Shown piece by piece: positions 11,345 to 22,940 of a stretch of 64,000 nt of DNA. A program made the position numbers and the translations under genes. Every line of letters starts with the position of its first letter. The stretch's first letter is position 1. The notes beneath the pieces are model-generated. The model ran no database searches, was not told the origin of the DNA, and saw nothing but the letters and a program-made list of their open reading frames with translations. The stretch lies in NCBI GenBank assembly GCA_017979445.1, contig CM030704.1, positions 11,267,658 through 11,331,657 on the forward strand. Direction: 5' to 3'. This DNA is from Akebia trifoliata (Eukaryota; Streptophyta; Magnoliopsida; Ranunculales; Lardizabalaceae).

Positions 11345-12060
11345 GTTTGAGAACAAAGATTTCTTGAAAATCTGGATTCATAACATATTGTGATTTTTGA
11401 GTTCAGATTTCAAGAAAATCTTTCTTCTTTGTAAAATCCTTTGAATAAGCTTTTGTCTAACTTCATCACATGTTGGTAATCGGTCTCAAAATCTTTCTTC
11501 TTTTTATCGAATTCTCTTATTGACTTGTCTATCAATCTTATGGGCTTTATTAACATGTGCCCTTAGGGCACATGTTAAGGTGCATTAAATTCACTTCGAA
11601 ATAAGCATTTGAGGGTAGTTTTGGTAAGAAATTCTTTTTTCGTGACATGTTTAGTAGGAAAATAAAATTTTAAGGTGTATTTAATGCACCTTAACGTGTG
11701 CCCTTAGGGCACATGTTAACAAAACCCTAATCTTATTTTCATTTTTAATCTTTGTTAATGGAGAAATGGGCAATAAATATTGTTTGACTCCAATTTGTTT
11801 TCATCCAACTCTTTGCATTTGGTTGGATGCCATGTTGTTAATTATTTTTTGGAGTGGTTCCATGTTAACTATTAATGGGGGTAATTTTTGTCTTACAATG
11901 TTGATATGGTTTTGTATCGATGATGGTGAATCACTATTTATGGTCCTTGCTTTCGTCTTGTTAAATAATGAATACATTTTATTTTATTTTATTTTAAATT
12001 GTTCTTTATCGATTTCTTACCTAGAACCCTTATCTATCTCCAGACGGGGCTCATTAGGAT
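11345..12060 (+). repeat. Right part of dispersed repeat R1
   Basis: The sequence after the LTR element resumes R1 (agaacaaagatttcttg; later a stretch with Met-rich frame near 11766) and resembles 39377-40240. It is itself interrupted by the MITE at 11542-11728. Confidence 0.5.
11542..11728. mobile_element. MITE with palindromic terminal inverted repeats, 187 bp
   Basis: The ends are inverted repeats: left GGGCTTTATTAACATGTGCC and right ..CATGTTAACAAAACCCT. An 8-bp direct repeat AATCTTAT flanks it (11534-11541 and 11729-11736), consistent with hAT-type (8 bp) or nearly with Mutator-type (9 bp) insertion. Each terminal repeat holds its own palindrome ACATGTGCCC-TTA-GGGCACATGT. No coding capacity. 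A related end lies at 38692-38755. Confidence 0.8.
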
Positions 12061-12089
12061 TCTTTTTCTTATTTTAGTTTTTATTTTCT

Positions 12090-12129
12090 AAGTAGGGATT
12101 ATTTCTCTACTTAGAAATAATCCCTACTT
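12090..12129. repeat. Perfect 17-bp stem hairpin
   Basis: AAGTAGGGATTATTTCT (12090-12106) and AGAAATAATCCCTACTT (12113-12129) are exact reverse complements around the 6-nt loop CTACTT. Confidence 0.9.
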
Positions 12130-12221
12130 TGATTTAGTGAGCTTCTCTCATTTCTCTCTCCAAAGCTTTTTAACGAATCCTCCTTCAGTAGGATAATGTA
12201 AAAGTGACTGCACAAGACACT

Positions 12222-12348
12222 CCGTTAGACATGAACTGCATTAGAGGTGTGCACATAACAATAGATGCTTTCCTCGATATGCAAGTGAAAAGAAAAGCAT
12301 CTACGATTTTGTGAAAACCTCTATGTTAGCTCAGTGTCTAATGCAATA
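12222..12348. repeat. Foldback inverted repeat
   Basis: The stretch begins with TTAGACATGAACTGCATTAGA and ends with a TCTAATGCA tract. Inner arms ATAGATGCTTT and AAAGCATCTA also pair. It resembles a decayed foldback MITE. No target duplication was identified. Confidence 0.45.
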
Positions 12349-12741
12349 TTTTTTCTATGCTAAGTGAAAAAGGGACAAATTTAACGCCATGATCCATCGA
12401 ATTTACTTGGATGTAGCTAAATTTGATGGACCATGACATCGAATTTACCTTTTTTTTTTTTCATGTAGTGGTTGTCACTCTAGGACAAATCAATTCAATA
12501 TTCAAAGTAATAAAATTTTCAGAGAAAGAGAGTGTGTGCAGATTTAAAGTGGGGGCAATGGGGAACATTCCCCTACAAGAAATCTTTTTTTTTTTTTTTT
12601 TTCTTGTTTATAAAATATAAGGGTTTGTGTGCTATAACGATATATAACAATGACGAGAAAACAAAATTCGTCACCATTGCCCAACAATTTTTTTTTAAAT
12701 TTTGAAGGCACCCCAAGTAGAAAAAATACTAGCTCTGCCCT

Positions 12742-12769
12742 TGTGTGTGTGTGTGTGTGTGTGTGTGTG
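12742..12769. repeat. TG dinucleotide microsatellite
   Basis: About 14 uninterrupted TG units. Confidence 0.95.
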
Positions 12770-13018
12770 AGCGAGAGGTGATTTACTAGTTGTAAAGCAT
12801 GCATTCATGGAACTCTCCTTGAATTTTGAGGTTTAGTAGGCTTAGGACTTCTAAGTAGTCCTATGGGCTCATAATAAAGCTTACTTAATTTCTAAAATCC
12901 ACCCTCATTTCTAACCTAACTTCAAGCTCCCACCAAATCCAACCTCCTTCCAAGCCCATTCATTTTAAAACCCAATTTCACTTAAGTCAATGTCCATTGA
13001 CCAAGGTCAAAGCCCATG
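12770..13018. other. No gene recognised
   Basis: Pyrimidine-rich sequence on the plus strand (12895-13015) without coding signal. It forms the left flank of the following solo LTR. Confidence 0.4.
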
Positions 13019-13023
13019 CCTAC

Positions 13024-15998
13024 TATAAAATCCTGAATTTCTGATTCGTATCTCGAGGACAATAAATAGTAAAATTTTGAGAAAATCTTGAAAGTGGGAC
13101 TCAGGGTAAAACTGTAGGATTTAGTTCTAATAATTTTTAATGGAATCTGACCTCACCATTAGATTCAAAACGATCGAAAAACATACTTTAACCTGTAAGC
13201 ACGCTCAAATACGAGTCTAAACATAAAAGTTACAAAATTCTCGATTACTGAGTCGGACTAGACTAAAATAGTGACTTTTTGTTAGAGTAAGAATTATTAA
13301 GATTCGATTATACCATTGGCTTCGTAACGAAAAATTATTCAACATGGAATATTTATTTGTCATTTTTGGAGTACAAAAAGTTGAATTATCATCAAAAATG
13401 AAAATGATGTTAATTTTAGGAGTCACCTCAGGCTAAAAATGTAAACTTTTGTTTGATACAGAATTTGTAGAAATTGACTACACCATTAGATCCAAAATAA
13501 AAAATTAGGCGAAATAGAGTATTCATTTGTCACTTTTGAAGTTCGGACAGTTAAGTTATCGTCGATCGACACAATAGGCAAAATACCGATTTCGTCCTAA
13601 AATATATATAAATAAATTTTTTTTCACTTTCACCTTCGTTTTAAACGAACCAAAATAAGCCAAATTTAAAAAAAAAAATTCATTTTTTCTTTGAATTTTA
13701 ACCTCAAATCTCTTACAAACGGTTCACCGTTGTCTTCCGACGTAGAAGGGAGAAATGTCCGTAGACTTGACATCTACAAAACCCACCTAAATTTCTTCCG
13801 TTTTCTTTTTTTTTTTTGCCCCGTATCGTCAAAAAATAGCCGTATATATATACGGGAGTTTCGTAACTTCGACCTCGGATTTCATCTGTTTCAGGATCAA
13901 ATCACCCTCCGTTGCAGAATGAGGAAAAAACGACAGCATCGAGATCTTCGAAACTACCAGGTCAAACTCAAAAATCATCACCTCGATTTTCGTACCAATC
14001 GCCTCGATTTTCGTGCACGTATTTCAATTCTTTAGCATAAAGATAGTAAGGACACTCAATTTCTATTAGTAACCATAGATTGTGAAAATTGCATTTAGAA
14101 TTTTTTAAAAAATTTGTGGTGAGTTTCCAAAAATATAAAATTCAATCGGTTATTTCAAATTCACGCCAGAATTTGCATGTTTGATATGTTTAACTGTATT
14201 TTATAATAAATTATACGTGGGTTGGATATTTCTACGGGCTATTTTTGTTAGTTGGGTCCTATGCACCGCTCAGACCCCGTTTTGATCTAAGTGTTGTACT
14301 TTTTCAATATTATTGATGAAAATAAATTTTATAATTGGAAAAATAATTTAATATTCAATGAACTCAAATTGAGTTGATGAATATCAAAAAGTGGATATTT
14401 TGTTTGAAGATTGAAAACGATAAAAATCGAAAAAGGAAAAAAGGGTATGAAACAGTAAAATGTCAGAGTCACACCAGAGGGGTGATATCTGCATTTTACA
14501 TTGTTGTGTTGTGTGTAGGTTGGTGAACGGATATCCAGGGATAATGTTATTAGTTGCATGTTTACTTACTTTCTGTTAGCGTGAGGCGTAATTTACTTTT
14601 CTGTTCTGTTATTTATTTTAGGCTGGTGGCCATATTTGCATGGTAGGAAACTGGATATCCATTCTCAATCTTGTATTGTTAATTTCTCTTTTATTTTGAA
14701 ATGAAAATAATATGTATAAGTAGTTATTTTGTGAGTTGTTAAATAGTTTGTGAATGCCTAAAGGGATAGTGCGTCATATCATCCGGAGTGGTGTACTATC
14801 TTGGGATGTACGGTAGGGACCACCAAGCTCATACGTGGTATGGGACGCGTATGAGAGTGGAGTCACAACTGGAATCCGAGTTTATTTCTCTCTATCTTTA
14901 CCAGTGAACTTATAATGTAAAGGTGGTCGTATACGAATGATTTGTATATTTGGGAATCACATGTACGCCTGATAGGCATAGACGAAGATGATTAGTTAGT
15001 GATCATTAACAATCTATAGTAGTCGAACGTTCTGACACATCGAAAAGAGACCCATTGCTTACGGTCACGTCAAACGGCCAGCCTGAGCTGGATAAATGGT
15101 CAACCAAGTGTGGTAAGTGCAGCGACTGACCACAAAATCAGGAAATAAAAGTTAGAGAAGAATTGTAACATCATGTCCCGACTGGGAGTGATCCAGTCGT
15201 GAATCCCAACTCTCTAATTCCAATACTCCACCACAGTGTATTATGTATCTGTTGCTTTACTTTGATATATAAAATGAAATGCATGTTTAATGTTTTTATT
15301 TGGTCAATTAGATTTGTATATAAAGAAAATGCTATAGTGAGTACTGTTGATTGATGTAATGTCAGTTTTAAAATGTTTAGTTGCTCATCCCTGGTTATAT
15401 GTATTAGTTAATCGTAGTTTATTCTATAAAACTTTGCATATGTTAAAATGATTCAGTATGCTTATTCGTTCATACTAGAAGAGGTTATTGACAGAAATTG
15501 TTTGTTTCTTTACTAGGTAACCATTGTTATTTACCCGTTCCTTCCTATTTTTTTTTAGCTTCAGAGTCTGTAGTTGGCGAAGCGAGCATAGAATCAGTGA
15601 GTGGGGACCATCTGGTGGGTCAGATAAACGACCAGAGTCCATCATCTGGTGAGTATTGGGGTTATTACCCTTAGTGGTGTCGATTTGTCTAAGAGTAATA
15701 TAGATTTTGGTTTTGAGCATTAGGAATTTTGTTAGAGTGAGGAATTCCTGTATAATCGTGTATATAAACTTCTTCTTCCGCACTCTGATTTTTGGTACGT
15801 TATTAAATGTATATAGGCTTCCGCTAGTATTATATTTTGAATGTATATATGCAGGAATGTATGTCGTTTATCAGTTGCAGGTTGAACGCCTTGGAATGCT
15901 AACAGAAACAGAGGAGATCATGCCGAAATTTCGAGGTGCCACCTAGTACCTTGAGTTTTGACATGGGGTTTTGTGTTAGTGTTTGGCGGGGTGCCACA
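13024..15998 (+). repeat. Solo LTR, about 3-kb family, copy 1
   Basis: The sequence is homologous along its length to 61556-64000 and, inverted, to 33913-37106. It is flanked by a 5-bp target duplication CCTAC (13019-13023 and 15999-16003) with no internal region, so it is a solo LTR left by recombination between the LTRs of a complete element. The right end is canonical (GGGGTGCCACA). The left end, TATAAAATCC, has decayed from the TGTAACACCCCG seen in copy 3. A conserved block around 14760-15210 (cgtcatatcatccgg through the ctctaattcca stretch) is shared by all three copies. The element type is presumably Ty3/gypsy, by inference from the TGTAACACCCCG start. Confidence 0.8.
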
Positions 15999-16003
15999 CC
16001 TAC

Positions 16004-16370
16004 AAAAGATGTCATTGTCATCATCACAAATATCTCTCAAACCTAACCTGCCTATGTCACATGCCACCATCACAATGCATCTACCACCTTGCTTTACACC
16101 ATACACCCACCACTCTACTCTACATCTCATCACCTCTCTATTTACAAATTCAAACATTCCATTCCCATCATTCTATGTCCCCTATGCCTCACTTCTACCA
16201 ATTAAAAAATTCAAAGATTCCTTAATCCATCACCCCATGCTTTTATTTTTTTTCATTTAAGAATTCAAATATTCTTTATCTCATTACATTATATTTCTCA
16301 TGTTTTTCATCTTCCAATAAAATATTTTAAATACTATCCACATCCTATACCATTTAACCTACGTTATGAC
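16004..16370. other. No gene recognised
   Basis: C-rich, G-poor plus strand with short open frames on the same strand that look like low complexity. It separates the solo LTR from the copia fragment. Confidence 0.4.
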
Positions 16371-17300
16371 CATATTCAAGAAATCTAGCACGATTGGTTT
16401 CAATAATCTTCATATGTCTCGATGGATAGAAAAATTTATAATCCTTTGACCTCTCGAGACAACTAAGGAAGTGACAAGTTGTTATTCAAAAACCAAACTT
16501 TTTCTGATTTGGATTGTACAACTTTATCTCGACAAGACACCATCAAACACGAAGATGGCTAAGGCTTGGTTTCCTAATAGTTCATAACTTGAAAGGAGTT
16601 TTTGGAGTTGCTTTGCAAGGAACTCTATTAAGGATGTAAACTGCTATCTTCAAAGCTTCACCTCAAAAGTTTTCTGGTAGGTCTGAGTGACTCATCATAC
16701 TACGAACAATTTCTTAATAAGTCTAGTTTCTTGTTTCAATAACTTCATTTTGGTCGGGCGTTCTAGGTGTGTTATATTGAGGAATTATTCCTTGCTCCTT
16801 CAAATATTCCACAAATTTCCCATGATTTACACCATCATTATCCTTCCTCCCATAATACTCTTCACCTCTATCAAATCTGACAACTTTGATCTTCTTATCC
16901 AACTACTTTTCAACTTCTACTTGATAGATTTTGAAAACTTCTAATGCCTCATCCTTATGATGGATTAGATACAAATAGGCAAATTTAAAATAATCGTTGA
17001 TGAAAGTAGTGAAATAACATTGACTATCTCGAGAAGAAACAGAAAAGGGATCATAAATATTTGTATTAACTAATCCTAGCAAAATAGTAGCTCTAGTAGC
17101 TTCAAGCTTCCATTTCATAGTCATCTGACCCTTAATGCAATTCACATAGATATCAAAATCTAAGAAATTTAGAGAGCCTAGAATCCCTTCCTTAACAAAT
17201 GATCATAGTATTTTCTTGCAAATGTGGCCTAATTTCAAATGTCATAACATAGAAGAGTTTTTTGATGAACCAGGACGCTTAGACCCCGAAACATACGAAT
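16371..17300 (-). pseudogene. Ty1/copia integrase, degenerate
   Basis: On the minus strand the segment carries the integrase core: YFTTFINDYFKFAYLYLI then VEKQLDKKIKVVRFDRGEEY (the spacing typical of copia integrase), followed by EYLKEQGIIPQY, and, after frame changes, ILNRVP and an LRVW motif of the C-terminal region. Integrase joins element cDNA to the target. Upstream on the same strand lie protease and gag. No reverse transcriptase or RNase H follows towards 16000, so the 3' part and 3' LTR are missing. Stops and shifts make it non-functional. Confidence 0.8.
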
Positions 17301-17700
17301 CAATAGATAAGTATAATATAAAAGAAGCAAATGAACTATCCAAAGATAACTGATAAAGTCCATATAATAAAAAATCATGTCTAACAATATCATCATGATA
17401 ATGAATGTACAGCCTACTGTCTCGAAATGTAAAACTATAATCAACAATGTCCAATCTAGAAATGGAAATAGAGTTCCATCTTAAAAATGAGATAAGAAAT
17501 GTGTCTTCTAATATTAAGGAATGTCTTGTATCGAAAATGAGGCGATGTGCTCCAACAACCTCAACTTGTAATGCCTCTGCATTTTCAAGAAAAAGTCTAT
17601 CCTCTGGTCTATGGCTTCTTTTATTGATGAACCCCTATAGAGAATGATAAATATGCATAGGTGAGCCTGAATTAATCCCCTATGAATTTGACAGAACATC
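17235..17700 (-). pseudogene. Ty1/copia protease and GAG-pre-integrase region, degenerate
   Basis: Minus-strand frames read INSGSPMHIYHSL, matching the D-S-G active site with Asp replaced by Asn, then a VVGAHRLIF segment, ISISRLDIVDYSFTF (the usual SVSRLDKxGYSFxF pattern) and DFLLYGLYQLSLD leading to LKLGHI of the pre-integrase domain. The gene order protease then integrase is that of copia elements. Confidence 0.7.
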
Positions 17701-18500
17701 AACTAAATTGGACTCATGAAAAATTAGAACTGAATTAATACCTATTAGATTCTTTTGTAACCAGTTTTTATAAGCAAAACAGTCGCTCTTTATGTGTCTT
17801 TTCTTTTTACATAACCAACATTCTTTATTATCTATTTTCCCAATCTCTGTCTTTTCCTTGATTGTTTTTTAATTCTTGAAACCTTCAAATCCCTTTCCTT
17901 GCTTGAAGTTCTTGTTGTCATATTTCTTGATACCCTTATTCTTGAAAATTTTCTTTCTACTTGTGTGAACTGCTAAGTGTGCTTACTTAACCTTCAAACC
18001 TCTTAATCTTGCCTTCTCAGTGACACAAAGGGTAATTGGCTAATTCAGATCCCATTTAGTTTCTTGTGCACTATAATTGACTTTAAAAGTGTCATGAGAC
18101 TTAGGTAGACATAAAACTACCATATGAATCAGAAGATCATCTTCAAAGGTAATTCCATGCTCACGGAGACCAATAACAAGTTTGGACATCTTAAGAATTT
18201 GTTATCGTAATTCTTTAGTTGTATTTGTGGTCTGAATACCACCTAAAAGACCTTCACTTATAGACACTCGAATGATCATTTTAGACAATTTATTAGTCTT
18301 TTCATATTTAGCAAATTGCGTCCTCACAAACTCTGTAAAATCTTGAAGTAGAGTCGGTGGCATGTCCTCAAAAAGAACAAAATCAAAGTCCATACATCCC
18401 ATCAGGATATCAATATTCATCCTCCAAGATGAGTAATAGAGCCATTTAAAGACTCAATCTTTTCCATACTCTTTTAAATCAATGACTCATCCATAGCTGC
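17700..18500 (-). pseudogene. Ty1/copia gag with CCHC knuckle, degenerate
   Basis: The minus-strand frame 18420-18202 reads MDFDFVLFEDMPPTLLQDF and then YEKTNKLSKMIIRVSISEGL, the pattern of gag in tobacco Tnt1-like copia elements. Downstream on that strand, LREHGITFEDDLLIHMVV continues the UBN2-type domain. A zinc knuckle CWLCKKKRHIKSDC (CX2CX4HX4C) is encoded near 17781-17825. The reading frame is interrupted. Confidence 0.75.
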
Positions 18501-19949
18501 AATAAGATATGGTCAAACATTATTATTGATATTGTGGGATTTAATTCTTTCAATTCATATCAGGGGTTTTGGTCGAATCATTTCAGAGTGTTCTATTAAG
18601 GTGAAACTTTTCACTCTACAAAGTACAAACAAGTCACGTCATCAAAACTCACCTTTAAGCTGAGATCTCAATATGTTGTATGTTCTTTCAAATTGTGTTG
18701 GAGTACACATATAGACCTAGTTACTCATGTTCTAGTTTGATATAGACACTATTCACACCTTTAGGTAAGAGGATTTTCTTTTTCACCCCTCCATACTTGT
18801 GACTATTCTACTCAGTCGATCTACACAAACATCCCTAAATTACTTTTAGGCAGAAGTTAGTGATTCCATGCAAAAGAGTGTCACAAAATGATTTTAGTGA
18901 GAAACTAAGTCCCAAAATTCAAGAACGTGTAACTTGGTCACCTTTAGGCAGACTACTATCCTATTTCCATCATGTTCCTTGAATGATCAGTTAATTTGTC
19001 TTTCTAAACTCCTATACGCAAGACCTATACCTTAATATATCTAAATTTGCTTTCTAATTGTTCTTGTTTTGAATGTGGGTACAAACATTTATGATAATAG
19101 TAACATCTAAAAAATTTAACATGAAAAGAAAGTAATTCTAGATATATTCTCTAAGAAGGGTACATACTTGATCTAATTTTTATTATCATAAGTTTCTGTC
19201 AATAAATTATTTTAACAATTTTATTGAATATATCTTGAAAAAATATTCAAAATGGACTCTTGGTTTGTCTAAATCGGAGCTAAAATGAATAATTTATGGT
19301 ATTTCAAAGTTTTAACAAAAAATTGGTTTTTCAATGGGTTGGTTCATGTTTGAACCAACTGAACTGATTTGGTTGAACTGATTCAGATCGAAGGCATAGA
19401 ATGACATGTACGACCATTAGGAAAAATGTGATAACCTCCGAAATAAAAAATCACGACTGATTTTGAGAATAGTTAGGACAATAACCACTTGGTAGTCCCT
19501 TGAATCGTTGAGATTAGAGATTAAGATTCTCTCTTCTTTTTTGCAATTTTTTCTTAAACAAATAACTAATAAAATCGTGAAGGATTTGATGTAAAGGTCT
19601 GATCATAACAGTAGAGAGGGAACATGGTAATGGAGGTGCGGTCCAAGAAACGTATTAAATCAATGGCTCTATTGTTCTGGAATCGATAAGTTTTGAAGTT
19701 GTTTTTTTACTATTTATTTATTTATTTGCAGAGATGGCTTTGTTGAAGTCGATTTCTATTGTTTCTCTTTCGATTCAAGTTCCTTGATTCGTTCTTCGAC
19801 CTATTTCTTGATAGAATCGAAGTGATTCTTCAGATCCTTTTATCGAAAGATTGAGCAAGGGTTTTATTGTTCTTTCATAAAAAAACAAAAATATGGATCT
19901 TGTTCTACTCAGATTTAATTAGTGTTTTGAACAAGAATAAATCCATCAT
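18501..19949 (-). mobile_element. Copia 5' untranslated region, with possible insertions
   Basis: This stretch lies between gag and the primer-binding site of the minus-strand copia element. It has no long frame. It is longer than a typical copia leader, so part may be an older insertion whose ends I could not define. Confidence 0.4.
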
Positions 19950-19962
19950 GGCTCTGATACTA
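19950..19962 (-). other. Primer-binding site of copia element
   Basis: Plus-strand ggctctgatacta is the complement of a TAGTATCAGAGCC site, one mismatch from the tRNA-iMet-type TGGTATCAGAGC. It lies 2 nt from the LTR end. Confidence 0.7.
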
Positions 19963-19964
19963 AT

Positions 19965-22208
19965 TGTTGGGAAAAATTATAATCTTAATAAACATGAACC
20001 TAGGATTTGATTTTGAACAAAACATAATGTAGACACCCCATTTTTGCATCCACCTGATTAATCAACTCGTCAACCCGATTGCAACGATTCCCAATGATGG
20101 ATGTGTATTCCATTGCTTTACTTTGTTACCAGATGTGTTTCAGAAATCCGGATGAGGTATCTCGAATTGACAAAACCTTAGAAACTACGCTACGTTAGGA
20201 AAATACGACCCCAGAAATATAGAAATCATCATCTTGCAGACCAAAAAGAAGTTTCACGATAAAAATCACTAAAAATTGACCAAATTACCAAAATACCCCT
20301 AACCTCAAAATAACCCTAGAGCCTACGTTACGCTTAGAAAAACTCTCTCGAACATATAAAATAACAAATCGGAACCAAATAAATCATTTCGCCAATTTTA
20401 ACAGAATTCGACAAAATTACGAAAATGCCCCTCATAAAGTTCATGACCATTTCACACAAAAAATTTCATAAATGATACAAACTAATATTTCCATTGAATT
20501 TCTTACGAAAAATCGATTCTAAAACATCCTAGAACATTAAAAACTGACTTATACGTGAAAAGTCCTCTCCGGGGGCAAAACGGTAATTTCACAAATTTCA
20601 TAATTAAAAAATTCGAAATTAATAAATAAAATATTAAATAATTAAAGTGAAACATTAATGAAATTAATTTAAAATTTTGAACCGAAGAAATCGATCAATC
20701 GGGTTTTCAAGTAAAATTGTTGAGGGTTCGTGAGATATTTCTTTAAGGACCCCTCCATTTGGGGGTCCAAAGAATTAAAGATATTTTAGAGGGGGGTTCT
20801 CCAAAAATTAAAAGTCAATCAAGCAGGACTAAGGTCAAGGTATTAAATTCAATCAAGTGAGACTAAAGTCAAAATTAAAGTCAATTAAGCAAGACTGAAG
20901 TCAAGATATTAAAAGTCAATCAATTAAGACTTAAGTCAAAACATTAAAAGTCAATCAAATAAGACCAAAAGTCATAATTGAGTTCTAATTAAATAATAAT
21001 TCAATCTAATAGAGTTCTAACTTAAAAACAATTCTACCTAAAATAATTCTAATTAAAACACAATTCTACCTAAAATAAGTCTAACTAAAACACAACTCTA
21101 ATTAAAAGAACTCTAATTAAATACTAATTCTATCCAAACCAACCCCTAAAAACATCTATAAATAGAGGTGCTCACACCCTATTTTCGTATCAAATGATAA
21201 ACCCTAAGAGAAGTAGGTCTAGAAGCCCCCTAGCCTCCCATAAACCCTAATTTTGGAGCCCCAACTCCTTACCTAACATCCCTCCTTCGATTTTAGCCTA
21301 AAGAGCACCCAAAAGCCTTCCAAAAACATCCTAAAATCTGCAACAAACTTGAAGAGTTCAGATCCAAAAATAAGGAGATACCTTGCCTCGGAGATCCGAA
21401 ATCAAATCCGGAAACAGAACGAAGCAAGGGAGTACGGTACAAGGAACTATTTTTTGTCAGATCTGAGGGAACAAAATCCTTGCTATCGGAAAGGTATGAA
21501 ATTTTTTATTTTTATTTTTATCTAGGTTTTTAGCAATGTGATTTATTTGGGAAGTTAGTAGAGACCGGCTTTGGCCGGGCGGGGTTGGTGCCTAACACCT
21601 TCCAATCCCGTAACGTGATCCCCGGACTCTTTTTCTCTTTCGTAGATTAGTTTGCCTTTTTTAGAGTCAGTTTGGTTCCTAGACCTTAACAACTAGGTGG
21701 CGACTCCCAAATCTCAAGGGTCAAAAGCGGATCCGCGCACCCCGCGGATCTAGGGCGCTTTCACATAATAATTGAATCAAAATAATAAATATAAAATACT
21801 TGGAATCGCTTTTTTGATTATCCACGAACAATACTTTGATCTTGATCCACGAATAATAGGCATACTACCCCAACTCTGCTTGTGCCTTTGGTGATGGGAA
21901 CCTCTATCTTAAAAATAAAAAAAATTGTGTAGAGAGGGGGGGACGACCACCTATTTATAAGGAGGATATTAGGTTTTCTAACCATAGTAGAATTCTACTA
22001 TTAGGTGAATATCACTTAAAAACTTTGATATGATGTTCACTAACCCAGCATATATGATCTTGGTATTAATGCCCAACCACAAACATGATTTTCAATTTTA
22101 CCCTTATGTTTTGAACAAATTACAATCCAATATTTATATAGAAAAAAATGTATATGTGAAAAGGCTACAAATTAGTTTTAATTAGAAAAAAATAATAATA
22201 TTCCAACA
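19965..22208 (-). repeat. 5' LTR of minus-strand copia element, split by a nested solo LTR
   Basis: The plus strand starts TGTTGGGAAA (19965) and ends ATTCCAACA (22208), matching the TGTTGG..CCAACA ends common in copia LTRs. Removing the inserted 20028-21763 LTR and one target copy leaves about 500 bp. The right flank at 22209 is LINE sequence. Confidence 0.75.
20028..21763 (+). repeat. Solo LTR of Tat/Ogre-like gypsy family, 1736 bp
   Basis: It begins TGTAGACACCCCATTTTTGC and ends GGGCGCTTTCA, with the 5-bp target duplication CATAA at 20023-20027 and 21764-21768. It is homologous to the LTRs at 29317, 30810 and 42929. Around 20810-20970 it contains repeats of about 40 bp built on AAAGTCAATCAA..AAGACT. 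It is nested inside the copia LTR and therefore younger. Confidence 0.85.
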
Positions 22209-22370
22209 GTGTTATCTTGAATTCTTACTTTGAGGGAAAATCTTCTGGTTGTTGGGGACTTTAACTCAATAACTCATTTAAGGGAGAAATCAAGTGGAAG
22301 AAACCCGATCTCAGAGTCCATGGAGGACTTTTAGTTGTATATGTGAACACCAATTGTGAAGCTCACTTAG
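22209..22370 (+). pseudogene. LINE ORF2 endonuclease fragment
   Basis: The frame from 22245 reads LVVGDFNSITHLREKSSGRN followed by SESMEDF, the GDFN motif and following EKSGGR element of plant LINE endonucleases. It is truncated on both sides. The copia element probably inserted within or beside it. Confidence 0.7.
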
Positions 22371-22940
22371 TAATTTGGTCAAAACCCTATTGGGTACTTA
22401 AACCAAACACCTTATTCTACACCTTCCAAGACCTTGTTTGATAATGGCAATGAAGAGTAACTCAACTAATAGTAGAAAATGAAAAGAAGATTAACAACCA
22501 CACAAATAAAAGAGTAAGAATACAATACCCATAACATGAGATTTTACGTTATTCACCCAAAGGCTATGTCCATAGAGGTATGAGCGTTAGAGCTCAAAGT
22601 GTAATTCCTAAAATGCAAGACTAGCCCCACAAGTTTAGTAAGATTTCTTTCTTACTAAGGGGTATTGAGCACGCTACGTGGCAAAAAAAAAAAAAAAAAT
22701 TGATCCAATATCACGAGCTTGTGGAGGAAGAAATTCTATGAGTTTTTTCTTAAAAATTTTGAAATTTTTTTTCTTTTGAATTTTAATTTTAAATTTCGAA
22801 TTCCGATAGTCCATTTTCAAAATCTTGGGATTAAGCTTTTTTTTTTTTTTAAATATTATTATTATAAAAAAGAGTTTGTTTTCTAATTTTATTTTATTTT
22901 TCAATCCAAGCTTTGTACGTGAAACCTAGAAGGTCGTGGT
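22371..22940. other. No gene recognised; AT-rich
   Basis: Contains long A and T runs (22682-22700, 22835-22850) and no coding signal. Confidence 0.4.

Noticed and set aside
13691..14035. 114-codon plus-strand frame, with a partial counterpart at 62266-62524
   Set aside because: The frame is shared only because the two LTR copies are homologous. It changes frame between copies and shows no domain.
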